NCBI RefSeq assembly: GCF_021261315.1
Contig: NZ_JAJSAX010000001.1
Location: forward strand, 248,001 to 312,000
DNA: 64,000 nt
Reading direction: 5' to 3'
Source of the DNA: Epilithonimonas sp. JDS
GTDB taxonomy: Bacteria > Bacteroidota > Bacteroidia > Flavobacteriales > Weeksellaceae
Positions within the stretch are counted from its first letter, which is position 1, and every line of letters starts with the position of its first letter. This document shows, piece by piece, positions 53,555 to 61,799 of the stretch. Below the pieces are notes generated by a model. It searched no databases and was not told the origin of the DNA. It worked only from the letters and a program-made list of their open reading frames with translations. The position numbers and the translations under genes were made by a program.

Positions 53555-54388
53555 ATGGGACTACAACTTTGGTATTCTGCAACTACTGGCATTAGAAGGA
53601 AAGGAACGACTTTCGCTGAACTTCAAGATATATTTATTGATAATATAACTACTAAGTTTATTTACGAACCTTTGGCTTGTTGTCAAAATGACGACTTTGC
53701 TATTGATGTTCAGAATCTTATGAAAGAACTAGATTTTGACATTCTTGGAGTTAGAAAGGATGATAAAACAATTGGCTATCTAAAAAGAAATGACTTAACT
53801 GAAAAAGACTTAGTTGAAAAGCAAATATTACCTTTTTGCATAGAAAATATAATTTCTGATTCTACACCTATGTCGGAGTTATTAGATTTACTTTCAAGAA
53901 ATGGATATGTCTTTATTTTAACAAAAAATGAAGTGACCGGAATTGTAACTAAAGCAGATATTAACAAACCCATTGTTAGAATTTATTTATTCGGATTAAT
54001 TTCACTTTACGAGCTACATCTAAATTATTGGATTAATAAATTAGAAGATATAGATAATTTGGATAAACTAATTTCAGGCAATAGATTTCAACTAGCACAA
54101 AAAATCTTTAGAGAGCGACAGGGACAAAATTTAGATCTTACAATTTTAGAATGCTTACAATTATGTGATAAAAAAGAAATACTTCTTAGAAACAAAGAAT
54201 TTTTAGGAAAATTTAGTTATTCAAAAACAAGGTTTAAAGATTTTTTAGAAAATGCAGAAAAGATTCGAAATGAGTTAGCACATAGTCAAAGTTCAATAAT
54301 AGCAAATCTCACCTGGCACAGTTTTACTCGAACAATTAATGACACAAAACAATTTTTATTGAAATCTGAGATAGAAATAATTCAGTAA
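53555..54388 (+). CDS. CBS-domain protein with C-terminal HEPN-like helical domain
   Basis: 277 residues, intact. Start GLQLWYSATTGIRRKGTTF. A tandem CBS module spans about 30-138 (YEPLACCQNDDFAIDVQNLM, GVRKDDKTIGYLKRNDL, VFILTKNEVTGIVTKADINKP), a nucleotide sensor. After a helical stretch, the end reads AEKIRNELAHSQ, giving R238-x4-H243, the catalytic pattern of HEPN ribonucleases. It lies 49 bp after the reverse transcriptase region and 10 bp before the GIY-YIG gene. A nucleotide-gated RNase effector is plausible but inferred. Confidence 0.72.
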   Translation: MGLQLWYSATTGIRRKGTTFAELQDIFIDNITTKFIYEPLACCQNDDFAIDVQNLMKELDFDILGVRKDDKTIGYLKRNDLTEKDLVEKQILPFCIENIISDSTPMSELLDLLSRNGYVFILTKNEVTGIVTKADINKPIVRIYLFGLISLYELHLNYWINKLEDIDNLDKLISGNRFQLAQKIFRERQGQNLDLTILECLQLCDKKEILLRNKEFLGKFSYSKTRFKDFLENAEKIRNELAHSQSSIIANLTWHSFTRTINDTKQFLLKSEIEIIQ

Positions 54389-54398
54389 AAAATCTATA

Positions 54399-54895
54399 AT
54401 GAAATATTTATTAAACCATAAAAATTTATCCGATATTTTAATAGAAGCAGAAATAAAATTATTTTCTTCAGAAAAACTTAAATTTAAAAAAGATAAGACG
54501 TGGAGAGAAAATTCAATCCCCAAAAGTCCTGGAGTATATGCTTTATTCGAAGGAACAGAAATACTATTATATGTTGGTGAAACTGGAAATTTACGAGCTA
54601 GGATGAATGAAATTAACCGAACAGTCAATCATTCATTTAGAAAACAGCTTGGTTTTACAAAATTCAAAGGCATTAAATCATCTAAAAAATTCGATGATGA
54701 CATTGAGAAACAATTAGATTTATTCTTTAGTGAAAGTTTATACGTTTCTTTTTAGAGGTAAATTTCGGAAGGCTAGAAATAGAAACTTCAATTATAACTA
54801 ATCATCAATCGATCCTTTTAAATTCAGAAAAGAAAAGAAAACTTAAAATAGAACTTTTAAAACTTGAGGAAAACGAAAACGACACGTTATTGTAA
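54399..54895 (+). pseudogene. GIY-YIG nuclease, frameshifted near 54748-54752
   Basis: The first frame (118 residues to 54755) has SPGVYALFEGTEILLYVGET at 43-62, with GVY (45-47), YVG (58-60) and an Arg at 66/68, the GIY-YIG catalytic core. At a T5 run (CTTTTTAG) the frame ends S-F-stop, but the -1 frame continues L-E-V-N-F-G-R-L-E-I-E and on to a TAA at 54893-54895, as expected for the rest of this family. One T too few, or ribosomal -1 slippage, explains it. Part of the reverse transcriptase/CBS-HEPN island. Confidence 0.7.
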
Positions 54896-54901
54896 AATCA
54901 T

Positions 54902-54925
54902 AAACCGCCCTCAAAAGCGGTTTTC
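54902..54925 (+). terminator. terminator at end of the reverse transcriptase island
   Basis: AAACCGC / GCGGTTT stem followed by TTTTC; begins 7 bp after the end of the restored GIY-YIG frame. Confidence 0.65.
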
Positions 54926-54987
54926 ATCTTCCCACTCCACTGATAATTTCAGATATTTGAGACTTACACCTCCATTCTTAAAATTCT

Positions 54988-56019
54988 ATGAAAAAACTAC
55001 TGATCCTTTGTTTTATTTTTAGTCTGTCGATTCTTGGATATGCTCAGAAACAGGCGGGCGCCAAGGATAGCATCAAGGTGTTTTATGACGGGCTTTTCTC
55101 GGTTCTCAAAAAAGGCTATCTGCACAGGAAGCAGTTGAACTGGCCAGCGGTAGAGGCGGAAACCAGACAGAAGCTAAGCGCCTACGGGAACTTCGGAAGC
55201 TCGCTGGGTGAGATCAAGCCGCTGTTTGACAAGATAGGCGCCAACCACTGCGGCATCTACTACCAACAGAAAAGATACGCCGGCTCGGGAAAAACCATCC
55301 CCAAAGATGCCTACACCGACCAACTGAAAAAGAAACTGGCTGCCAAACCAGCCTTCGAAGCCAGAATGCTGAACGACCGGTACGCCTACATCCTGATGCC
55401 CGCAATGGTCTTTATGGATACCAGCGCCAGCAACATCTCCAGCATAGCGCAGCCAATGTACGACCAGATTGCAGCCCTCAAAACCACGCACCACCCGCAA
55501 GGCTGGATTGTGGATCTGCGCCTCAATACCGGCGGGAACTCGATGCCAATGCTGCTGGCACTTTACGACCTGCTGGGCGATAACGCGGTCTGGGGCACGC
55601 TGGACCTCAACAAAAAACAGGAAAATCTGGCCCGACTGAAACAGGGAAAGTATCTGGATAATTCTAAAATAATCCCATCTATAAAACCCAACGGCGAACT
55701 AGTGGATCAGGCAAAAGTAGCGGTGATCACAGGGATCTTCACGGCAAGTTCGGGAGAGATAACGGCTTTGGCGTTCCAGGGGCGACCCAACACGATCTTC
55801 ATCGGCGAAAAGAGTTATGGAGCGATGACGAGTAATATCCAGACGGAACTGCCATTTGGTGCCGTACTGGCACTGACGATCGGCTATGACAGTGACAGGA
55901 ACGGCGTTTATCAGGAGGAGATTGTGCCGGATGTTTTGGTTTCGAAGCTGGATAATTTTGATGACCTGACGGCGGATGGAAATGTGCTGGAGGCGGTGAA
56001 GTTTTTTGAGGGGAAGTAG
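54988..56019 (+). CDS. secreted S41-family peptidase
   Basis: 343 residues. Signal peptide about 1-19 (ending LGYAQ). The S41 (tail-specific/C-terminal processing) core has WIVDLRLNTGGN (173-184) and the nucleophile in FTASSGEITALAF (Ser255 candidate), with a lysine expected later in IGEKSYG. No PDZ domain is evident. Third positions are clearly more G/C rich than in neighbouring genes, a contrast with the A/T-rich island just upstream. Confidence 0.82.
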   Translation: MKKLLILCFIFSLSILGYAQKQAGAKDSIKVFYDGLFSVLKKGYLHRKQLNWPAVEAETRQKLSAYGNFGSSLGEIKPLFDKIGANHCGIYYQQKRYAGSGKTIPKDAYTDQLKKKLAAKPAFEARMLNDRYAYILMPAMVFMDTSASNISSIAQPMYDQIAALKTTHHPQGWIVDLRLNTGGNSMPMLLALYDLLGDNAVWGTLDLNKKQENLARLKQGKYLDNSKIIPSIKPNGELVDQAKVAVITGIFTASSGEITALAFQGRPNTIFIGEKSYGAMTSNIQTELPFGAVLALTIGYDSDRNGVYQEEIVPDVLVSKLDNFDDLTADGNVLEAVKFFEGK

Positions 56020-56211
56020 GTTTTGGTTGCGGACACGAGCAGGATACTCGCGCCAGCGATGAAGGAATTAAATTTTATCTCTATATACATTTACCCAAAA
56101 GAAGTAGTTGCAAATATTTCTTTTCTGCAATTGGTTATTATTTCGGACATTTGATTGTCAGCTAATTGTGTTATTCATTAATTTTTAAAGACTTTTAGCG
56201 GATCATTGGTT

Positions 56212-57372
56212 ATGAGAAACATTAGTCTTATTCAATTCAAATCCTCGAGTTTAGCTTTCGTCTTTTGTTTGGGAATGATCTTCTCCTGCTCTACTGCAAA
56301 GAGTTCAATTAATTACAAAGCCGATCCCCTGTATCTGGAAATTGAGAAATTGGGACAGGAACTGACTGTAAAGAATCATGTTCCCGGCGTGGCAGTCGCT
56401 GTAATCCGGGATGGAAAAGTCGCCTGGATTCAATCGATAGGTTATGCGGATCTGGCAAGCAAAAAGCCTGTCACTCCGGAAACGATTTTCAATGTCGGTT
56501 CTGTTTCTAAGATGGTTTCTGCATGGGGATTTATGCAACTGACGGAGAAAGGTCTGATAAATATGGATGATTCTGTTGATCAATCTCTTACCCGATGGCA
56601 TCTTGCGGATTCTGAATTTGATAAATCAAAAGTTACATTGCGGCGATTGCTGAGTCATACGGCGGGGCTTTCGGTTCACGGTTATGGCGGATCGGATCAG
56701 GGAACGACACTACTCAACCTGGAGGAATCTTTGAACGGGAAAACCAAACGGAATGGTGAAACGGTGCATCTCATCAGCGAACCGGGAACCAAATGGGACT
56801 ATTCGGGAGGCGGTTACACACTGGCACAACTTCTTTTGGAAGAGAAAACCAAGCGGGATTTTGCCAGCTATATGAGACAAAACATCTTCCTGCCACTTGG
56901 GATGAAACATACAAGCTATGAATGGACGGCAGAAATGATGAAAACCTCAGCAACAGCCTACGATGAAGTTGGCAACCCGATTAAAGACAGAATTTTCACT
57001 GAAAAAGCAGCGGCAGGACTGCAGACCACAATTGAGGATCTGGCTCACTTTACAGCACTATCAATCACGCATAATCCCAAACAACTGAATCAAGTTCTGA
57101 AACCTGAAACTATTAAGCTAATGGAAACGCCAGTGCAACCCTCTTCCAACGAAGGCGAAAGTGGATTGGGCTACCGGTTTATGAATTATGAAGGTTTCCG
57201 AACCATTGGTCATACAGGCGAAAATGTTGGCTGGTGTGCAGCTGTGTTTATGGATTTACCAAGCAAAAACGGTATCGTTGTGCTATGCAACGGATCTAAT
57301 GGCGACCGTGTCTGGTTTCCGATTTACCAAAGCTGGTTGAAAAGTGTGAAGAGGGATTCACATTCAAAGTAA
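56212..57372 (+). CDS. class-C beta-lactamase-like serine hydrolase, lipoprotein
   Basis: Start at ATG 56212; a TTG two codons earlier is less likely. 386 residues. Signal MRNISLIQFKSSSLAFVFC ... IFSC with lipidation Cys. Serine in GSVSKMV (S-x-x-K), YSGGGYTLAQ as the Y-x-N-like position, and HTGENVGW as H-x-G. These features define the beta-lactamase/penicillin-binding-protein-like family; the Tyr-Ser-Gly in place of Tyr-x-Asn suggests esterase or peptidase rather than AmpC activity. Confidence 0.83.
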   Translation: MRNISLIQFKSSSLAFVFCLGMIFSCSTAKSSINYKADPLYLEIEKLGQELTVKNHVPGVAVAVIRDGKVAWIQSIGYADLASKKPVTPETIFNVGSVSKMVSAWGFMQLTEKGLINMDDSVDQSLTRWHLADSEFDKSKVTLRRLLSHTAGLSVHGYGGSDQGTTLLNLEESLNGKTKRNGETVHLISEPGTKWDYSGGGYTLAQLLLEEKTKRDFASYMRQNIFLPLGMKHTSYEWTAEMMKTSATAYDEVGNPIKDRIFTEKAAAGLQTTIEDLAHFTALSITHNPKQLNQVLKPETIKLMETPVQPSSNEGESGLGYRFMNYEGFRTIGHTGENVGWCAAVFMDLPSKNGIVVLCNGSNGDRVWFPIYQSWLKSVKRDSHSK

Positions 57373-57447
57373 TCATCTGTTGTAAATAATTGGTATTTTA
57401 GTCATTCATAAATTCGAAAACCTGTAAACTTAATCACAATTAAACCG

Positions 57448-58065
57448 ATGAAAATAAGTCTTTACATCTTCATCCTCTTATCTGTTTTGCTAATCGCTGA
57501 TGGCATTGCCTTCTACAATTATCAGATCAGTCTGGCTGGCTATTACAGTGATATTATTTTGTTTTGGCTTTGGTTTGTGATGAGCCTGGTTGTGATTGTA
57601 GTTTTCTGGAAGAAGGTTGTAGCCAAAGTATTTCTGGGTGCGATGATTCTGACTTTAATCTTAAGCATCCTTCCAATGGGATTACCGTTTTTAACTTTCA
57701 TTCTTTCTATGACCTCAGCAGGACTGAGAATAGACAAGGATCTGAACGAAAACTACCGCGGGCAAATAGTGGGTTACGGCGTGATGGTGCATCCGTGGCT
57801 GGAAGTGATTGAGAAAAAAGGTCTGCTGGAACATAAGTTTTACGAGTGCACAGAAATGGACATCGAGCGACTGAAGAACGAACCTATCAATGTGAAGTTT
57901 GAAGCGCAACTGAGACCTGAATTGCAAATCAGTGAGGCCAAAGACCTTCATTTTGTCAGTGAGACAGACAGCATCATAACACTCGTCATCTTCTATGGCG
58001 GACCGAATAAGACCATTACGTTTAATAAAATCAATAAAAAATTAATCTCGATCACCGAAAGATGA
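57448..58065 (+). CDS. membrane-anchored hypothetical protein
   Basis: 205 residues. Three hydrophobic segments (about 4-22, 36-53, 59-86) followed by a soluble domain of about 110 residues with no recognised family. Upstream space to the serine hydrolase gene is 75 bp. Confidence 0.55.
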   Translation: MKISLYIFILLSVLLIADGIAFYNYQISLAGYYSDIILFWLWFVMSLVVIVVFWKKVVAKVFLGAMILTLILSILPMGLPFLTFILSMTSAGLRIDKDLNENYRGQIVGYGVMVHPWLEVIEKKGLLEHKFYECTEMDIERLKNEPINVKFEAQLRPELQISEAKDLHFVSETDSIITLVIFYGGPNKTITFNKINKKLISITER

Positions 58066-58126
58066 TCTGTGGTAAATTATTATTATTTTAGTGACATCAA
58101 CTATCTTAATCTAAAAACTTAAAACT

Positions 58127-58318
58127 ATGGAGAAAAACAATCCAATGACCTTTACAATGAGTATTGTTGCCATCATCGTCGGGGTAGCTTTGTACAAGCA
58201 AATTGATTTTAAAACGATGACTGTGGAGAAGCCTGCGTTGGCGGCGCTTTATGCGGTTACGCTTTTGATTGCGGTTGCGGTACTTGTGAAGAATTTTCTG
58301 AAGAAGGCGGAGAAATAA
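58127..58318 (+). CDS. small two-helix membrane protein
   Basis: 63 residues; hydrophobic stretches at about 8-22 and 37-55 and a basic C-terminus (KNFLKKAEK). Begins MEKNNPMTFTMSIVAII. No family recognised, but small proteins of this type are common and the codon use is normal. Confidence 0.55.
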   Translation: MEKNNPMTFTMSIVAIIVGVALYKQIDFKTMTVEKPALAALYAVTLLIAVAVLVKNFLKKAEK

Positions 58319-58368
58319 TATTAAGAACTATTAAAAACTACAAACCAAAACGGTTTATAAAATCTACC

Positions 58369-58956
58369 ATGAAAAAATTAACAATTCTTTTTTTTGCATT
58401 AATCCTGAATTTGACCTACAGTCAAAACAACGGGTTTATTATTAAAAACAATGATACCATCAATGTTGAGTTCTCTGACAATTCTCTTCATATAAGAAGT
58501 TTTGGTAAAATAGAAAAGCTACAGAGTAAAGTCAAATACAAGCTCAATGGCGAAACAATTACAGCAAAACCTAGTGATCTGGATGGCTTTTGTATAAAAA
58601 CCGACGAAAGGAATTATTGTTTTGACAGCTTCACAGATGATAAATCCGGGAAAGGATCATTTGCGTTCCGCGTATTCGGAAACAAAGTGGACAAATTAAC
58701 GGTTTACCAGTATTATGGCTCTGGATTTATTGGCATCAATTACAGTGTAAGCCTAGGCTATCTTGTTAAGAAAAATGATATACAGGATCTAAGCTTCCCG
58801 GTTACTTTTCCTAAAAAATGGAAAGAGGCTTTGTCTTATATAGTAAGAGATTGCCCGGACTATCAGAAATATGTGGACGAAAACGTGAAAAAGATCACAT
58901 TTGAAAATGAATTTTATGATTATCTAACCGAGTATTACAATAAATGTAAAAAGTAA
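58369..58956 (+). CDS. secreted hypothetical protein
   Basis: 195 residues with signal peptide about 1-18 (MKKLTILFFALILNLTYSQ). The mature protein has paired cysteines (about 80 and 87; 164 and 193) and no recognised domain. Upstream of the arr gene by 31 bp, possibly cotranscribed. Confidence 0.6.
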   Translation: MKKLTILFFALILNLTYSQNNGFIIKNNDTINVEFSDNSLHIRSFGKIEKLQSKVKYKLNGETITAKPSDLDGFCIKTDERNYCFDSFTDDKSGKGSFAFRVFGNKVDKLTVYQYYGSGFIGINYSVSLGYLVKKNDIQDLSFPVTFPKKWKEALSYIVRDCPDYQKYVDENVKKITFENEFYDYLTEYYNKCKK

Positions 58957-58987
58957 TATTCATTGACAGTATTTTGGAAAACCTAAT

Positions 58988-59431
58988 ATGATGGAAAAAC
59001 TCAAAACTGCCAGACAAAGTCCAACCCCATTTTCCCAAACCTATTTCCATGGAACAAAGGCAAATTTGGAATTGGGCGATCTGATAGAACCTGGCAACAG
59101 TTCCAACTTCGGAAAGCGGATCGATGCTAAATATATTTTCCTGAGCGCTACACTGGATGCTGCAATCTGGGGTGCAGAACTGGCGATTGGAGAAGGTAGT
59201 GAAAGAATCTATCTCGTAGAACCAACCGGTGAAATAGAAGATGATCCGGACTTAACCGACAGAAAGTTCCCTGGCAATCCTACGAAATCATATAGGTCTA
59301 CATCACCTTTCAGAGTGGTGGGAGAAGTGACGGTATGGAAAGGACATCCCAAAGATCAGGTGCAAACGATGAAAGATGCTTTGGAAAAACTCAAAGATCA
59401 GGGCATTGATTCCCTGAATGATGAATTATAA
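58988..59431 (+). CDS. arr: NAD(+)-rifampin ADP-ribosyltransferase
   Basis: 147 residues, family length about 140. The Arr pattern is complete: SQTYFHGTKANLELGDLIEP, FLSATLDAAIWGAELAIGEG, IYLVEPTGEIEDDPDLTD and FPGNPTKSYRS. It inactivates rifampin by transferring ADP-ribose from NAD to the C23 hydroxyl. Start either 58988 or the next ATG at 58991. A small secreted-protein gene precedes it by 31 bp. Confidence 0.92.
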   Translation: MMEKLKTARQSPTPFSQTYFHGTKANLELGDLIEPGNSSNFGKRIDAKYIFLSATLDAAIWGAELAIGEGSERIYLVEPTGEIEDDPDLTDRKFPGNPTKSYRSTSPFRVVGEVTVWKGHPKDQVQTMKDALEKLKDQGIDSLNDEL

Positions 59432-59490
59432 ACAACAAGTATTAAGACACCACAACAGTTTTGCGAAATTAAAACTCAATTTAAAAATTA

Positions 59491-60051
59491 ATGAAAAACA
59501 TACTGATTCTTTTGGTTGTTGCAGTATTGCTGGTTGCGGGCTTTGTCTTTTATCAGAAAAAAGTACGGTACAATCTGGTGACGATTTCGGAAAACAAAGT
59601 CTATAATTCCGGTGTCATCGCTCCTGAAAAATTACCAGAAGTTTTAAGTGATCACCATATTAAAACCGTGATTGATCTGAGAGACGGTTTTGTGCAAACC
59701 GAGCTGAATCCCGAAACCAAAAAACAAGTGAATGCCGAAGAATATGCGATGAATAAAATTGCGGGCGTAAAGTATTTCAACTTACCGACAGATCAGATTC
59801 CGCAAGACAGCACGGTTCAAAAATTCCTTAAGATAATGGACAATCCAAAGAATTATCCTGTTTTGATCCATTGTCACCACGGCGTCGGGCGTTCGAGGCT
59901 TTTCAGCTCCATTTACAGGATTGAGTATGAGAATTTTTCTAATGAAGATGCAAGATCCCACGCGCGCTACCTTTGGGAATTGAGCGGTAATTTTTCCAAA
60001 AATTCTGAGAAAGGAATTTATCTTACTAATTACAAGAAAAGAATGAGGTGA
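59491..60051 (+). CDS. membrane-anchored tyrosine/dual-specificity phosphatase-like protein
   Basis: 186 residues. An N-terminal membrane anchor (about 3-20) precedes a cysteine phosphatase domain: YNSGVIAPEKLPEVL (early DSP strand), VIDLRDG, and the P-loop HCHHGVGRSR with Cys128 and Arg134. The fold class is that of bacterial PTP/DSP or lipid-phosphate phosphatases; the domain probably faces the periplasm or, if uncleaved and reversed, the cytoplasm. Substrate not known. Confidence 0.82.
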   Translation: MKNILILLVVAVLLVAGFVFYQKKVRYNLVTISENKVYNSGVIAPEKLPEVLSDHHIKTVIDLRDGFVQTELNPETKKQVNAEEYAMNKIAGVKYFNLPTDQIPQDSTVQKFLKIMDNPKNYPVLIHCHHGVGRSRLFSSIYRIEYENFSNEDARSHARYLWELSGNFSKNSEKGIYLTNYKKRMR

Positions 60052-60075
60052 CAGCAAGTGCCAGATCACCATCAC

Positions 60076-60105
60076 AAAACCGCCTGTCATAAAGCGGTTT
60101 TTTAA
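60076..60105. terminator. terminator between the phosphatase and HxlR genes
   Basis: AAAACCGC / GCGGTTTT stem with a 10-base loop and T6; lies between convergent genes. Confidence 0.75.
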
Positions 60106-60106
60106 A

Positions 60107-60490
60107 TTATTTTTCTGATGAATCTGAACTTTCGGAATTATATTTTTTCATAATCACGGATTTGAGACGCTTCTCATTATCATCGCCCCAGCTTCCTATC
60201 ATTGAAATGACTGGAATGAGTGTCTTTCCAAAATCGGTCAGACTGTACTCCACTTTTGGTGGCACCACTGGATAAATGATCTTCGAAACCAACTCGTGGT
60301 CTTCCAACTCTTTTAGCTGAATATTCAGAACTCTTCTTGTCGCATCGGGAATCTTCCGCTGCAATTCACTTGGACGCTGATGTCCCTGATTGATAAACCA
60401 TAACAAGCGGATTTTCCATTTACCATAGAGTACTTCGCCGATTAGATCGAGGCCACAATTGAGGTTTGGTAAAATTTTTCTCTCATACAT
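60107..60490 (-). CDS. HxlR-family transcriptional regulator
   Basis: Start at 60490 (MYERKILPNLNCGLDL); the frame extends 12 codons further. 127 residues. Winged helix-turn-helix with the HxlR pattern GKWKIRLLWFINQGHQRPSE, IPDATRRVLNIQLKELEDHE and VPPKVEYSLTDFGKTLIPV. It carries the conserved Cys (Cys12) near the N-terminus found in redox- or electrophile-sensing members. Divergent from the SDR gene, so it probably controls it. Confidence 0.87.
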   Translation of the reverse strand: MYERKILPNLNCGLDLIGEVLYGKWKIRLLWFINQGHQRPSELQRKIPDATRRVLNIQLKELEDHELVSKIIYPVVPPKVEYSLTDFGKTLIPVISMIGSWGDDNEKRLKSVIMKKYNSESSDSSEK

Positions 60491-60613
60491 AGAAGCAAAA
60501 TTAAGCCTATGTTCCAAATTGTGCAATAGGGGAAAAATTGTTCCCTATCTGAATCGTAATTCCGTAATTGTGCAATGTTGAAGTATGTCAGAAATTTGTA
60601 CAAAAATAAAGCA

Positions 60614-61408
60614 ATGGTACAAGAATTTAATTTCAAAAATGAGTTATCAGGCAAAATAGCCTTGGTAACAGGAGGCACAAAAGGCGCAGGAAAGGCAATT
60701 GCAGAAAGACTTCTGAAAGCTGGCGCAACTGTGATCATCACCGCAAGGAACAAACCCGAAACAGAAGTTTCAAACTTACATTTCATTTCTGCAGATCTTA
60801 GCAAATCCGAAGGCACGAAAAAAGTAGCAGATGAGGTTCGCGCTCAATTTGGGCGACTGGACATTCTCATCAACAATCTTGGAGGCTCGGAAACCAAAGG
60901 CGGCGGTTTTTCGGTTTTGACTGATGAAGATTGGGAACAAAGCATCAATACCAATTTATTAGCACCCATAAGATTGGATCGTGAATTTTTGCCTCAAATG
61001 CTCTTGCAAAAAAGTGGCGTAATCATTCATATTGCATCCATCCAGGGAAGACTGCCGCTTTACGATTCCACATTACCGTATGCTGCTGCGAAAGCCGGAC
61101 TTATTAATTACAGCAAAGGCCTGTCTAAGGAAGTTTCGCCCAAAGGCGTTCGTGTTTTGACCGTTTCGCCGGGCTGGATTATGACAGAATCATCCACAAG
61201 ACTATTGGAACGCATATCTACAAGTTCAAATTCTACCATTGACGAAGCAAGAAAAAGTGTCATGGATGCATTAGGCGGAATCCCAATCGGACGACCAGCG
61301 GATCCAGAGGAAATTGCAGAATTTGTCGGTTTCCTGGTTTCTCCAAGAGCCAATTATCTCACCGGAACAGAATATATCATGGACGGAGGCACAATTCCTA
61401 CAATTTAA
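60614..61408 (+). CDS. SDR-family oxidoreductase
   Basis: Start at 60614 (MVQEFNFKNELSGKIALVTG), 13 codons inside a longer frame. 264 residues. Cofactor motif TGGTKGAGKAIAE, INNLGG, catalytic Ser in HIASIQGRLPLYD and Tyr/Lys in PYAAAKAGL. It reduces or oxidises an alcohol/ketone with NAD(P)(H). Followed 20 bp later by an NTF2-like gene, suggesting one operon; both are probably controlled by the divergent HxlR. Confidence 0.88.
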   Translation: MVQEFNFKNELSGKIALVTGGTKGAGKAIAERLLKAGATVIITARNKPETEVSNLHFISADLSKSEGTKKVADEVRAQFGRLDILINNLGGSETKGGGFSVLTDEDWEQSINTNLLAPIRLDREFLPQMLLQKSGVIIHIASIQGRLPLYDSTLPYAAAKAGLINYSKGLSKEVSPKGVRVLTVSPGWIMTESSTRLLERISTSSNSTIDEARKSVMDALGGIPIGRPADPEEIAEFVGFLVSPRANYLTGTEYIMDGGTIPTI

Positions 61409-61428
61409 TCACTTTAAAAATAAAATAT

Positions 61429-61746
61429 ATGAACTTACCAGAAGTAATCACATCGCTAGAAAAAGCACAGAACAATTTTGACAGTCACGCTTACGCAGAT
61501 TGTTTTTCCGAAACAGCCGTAGTTTTTGACGAGGGCAAGACTCACAACGGAAAAGCCGAGATCCAACAATGGATAGAGAAAGCTAACACAGAATACAAAG
61601 CGACTATGAAACCTTTGGAATATTCTGAAGCCGATGAAATTTTGAAAGCTGAAGTGTCAGGGAATTTCCCAGGCAGTCCGATAGTTTTAGCTTATCATTT
61701 TAAGTTAAAAGACGGACTGATCGACTCTCTGAAAATTACAGGTTAA
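61429..61746 (+). CDS. NTF2/SnoaL-like protein
   Basis: 105 residues. The fold pattern is clear: NNFDSHAYADCFSETAVVFD, EGKTHNGKAEIQQWIEKAN and AYHFKLKDGLIDSLKITG. Such small alpha+beta barrel proteins bind or isomerise small hydrophobic compounds; function unknown. In an operon with the SDR gene. Confidence 0.8.
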   Translation: MNLPEVITSLEKAQNNFDSHAYADCFSETAVVFDEGKTHNGKAEIQQWIEKANTEYKATMKPLEYSEADEILKAEVSGNFPGSPIVLAYHFKLKDGLIDSLKITG

Positions 61747-61757
61747 AAATCTCATCC

Positions 61758-61791
61758 ATAAAAAACCGTTCTGTTGAAGAGCGGTTTTTTT
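61758..61791 (+). terminator. terminator after the NTF2-like gene
   Basis: AAAACCGTTCT-GTTGA-AGAGCGGTTTT hairpin with one mismatch and following T run; lies between convergent genes and may serve both. Confidence 0.75.
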
Positions 61792-61799
61792 AGTTTAAA

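Noticed and set aside
56020-56211. Gene or RNA between S41 peptidase and serine hydrolase
   Set aside because: No frame with good codon use, no hairpin of note; nothing can be supported there.
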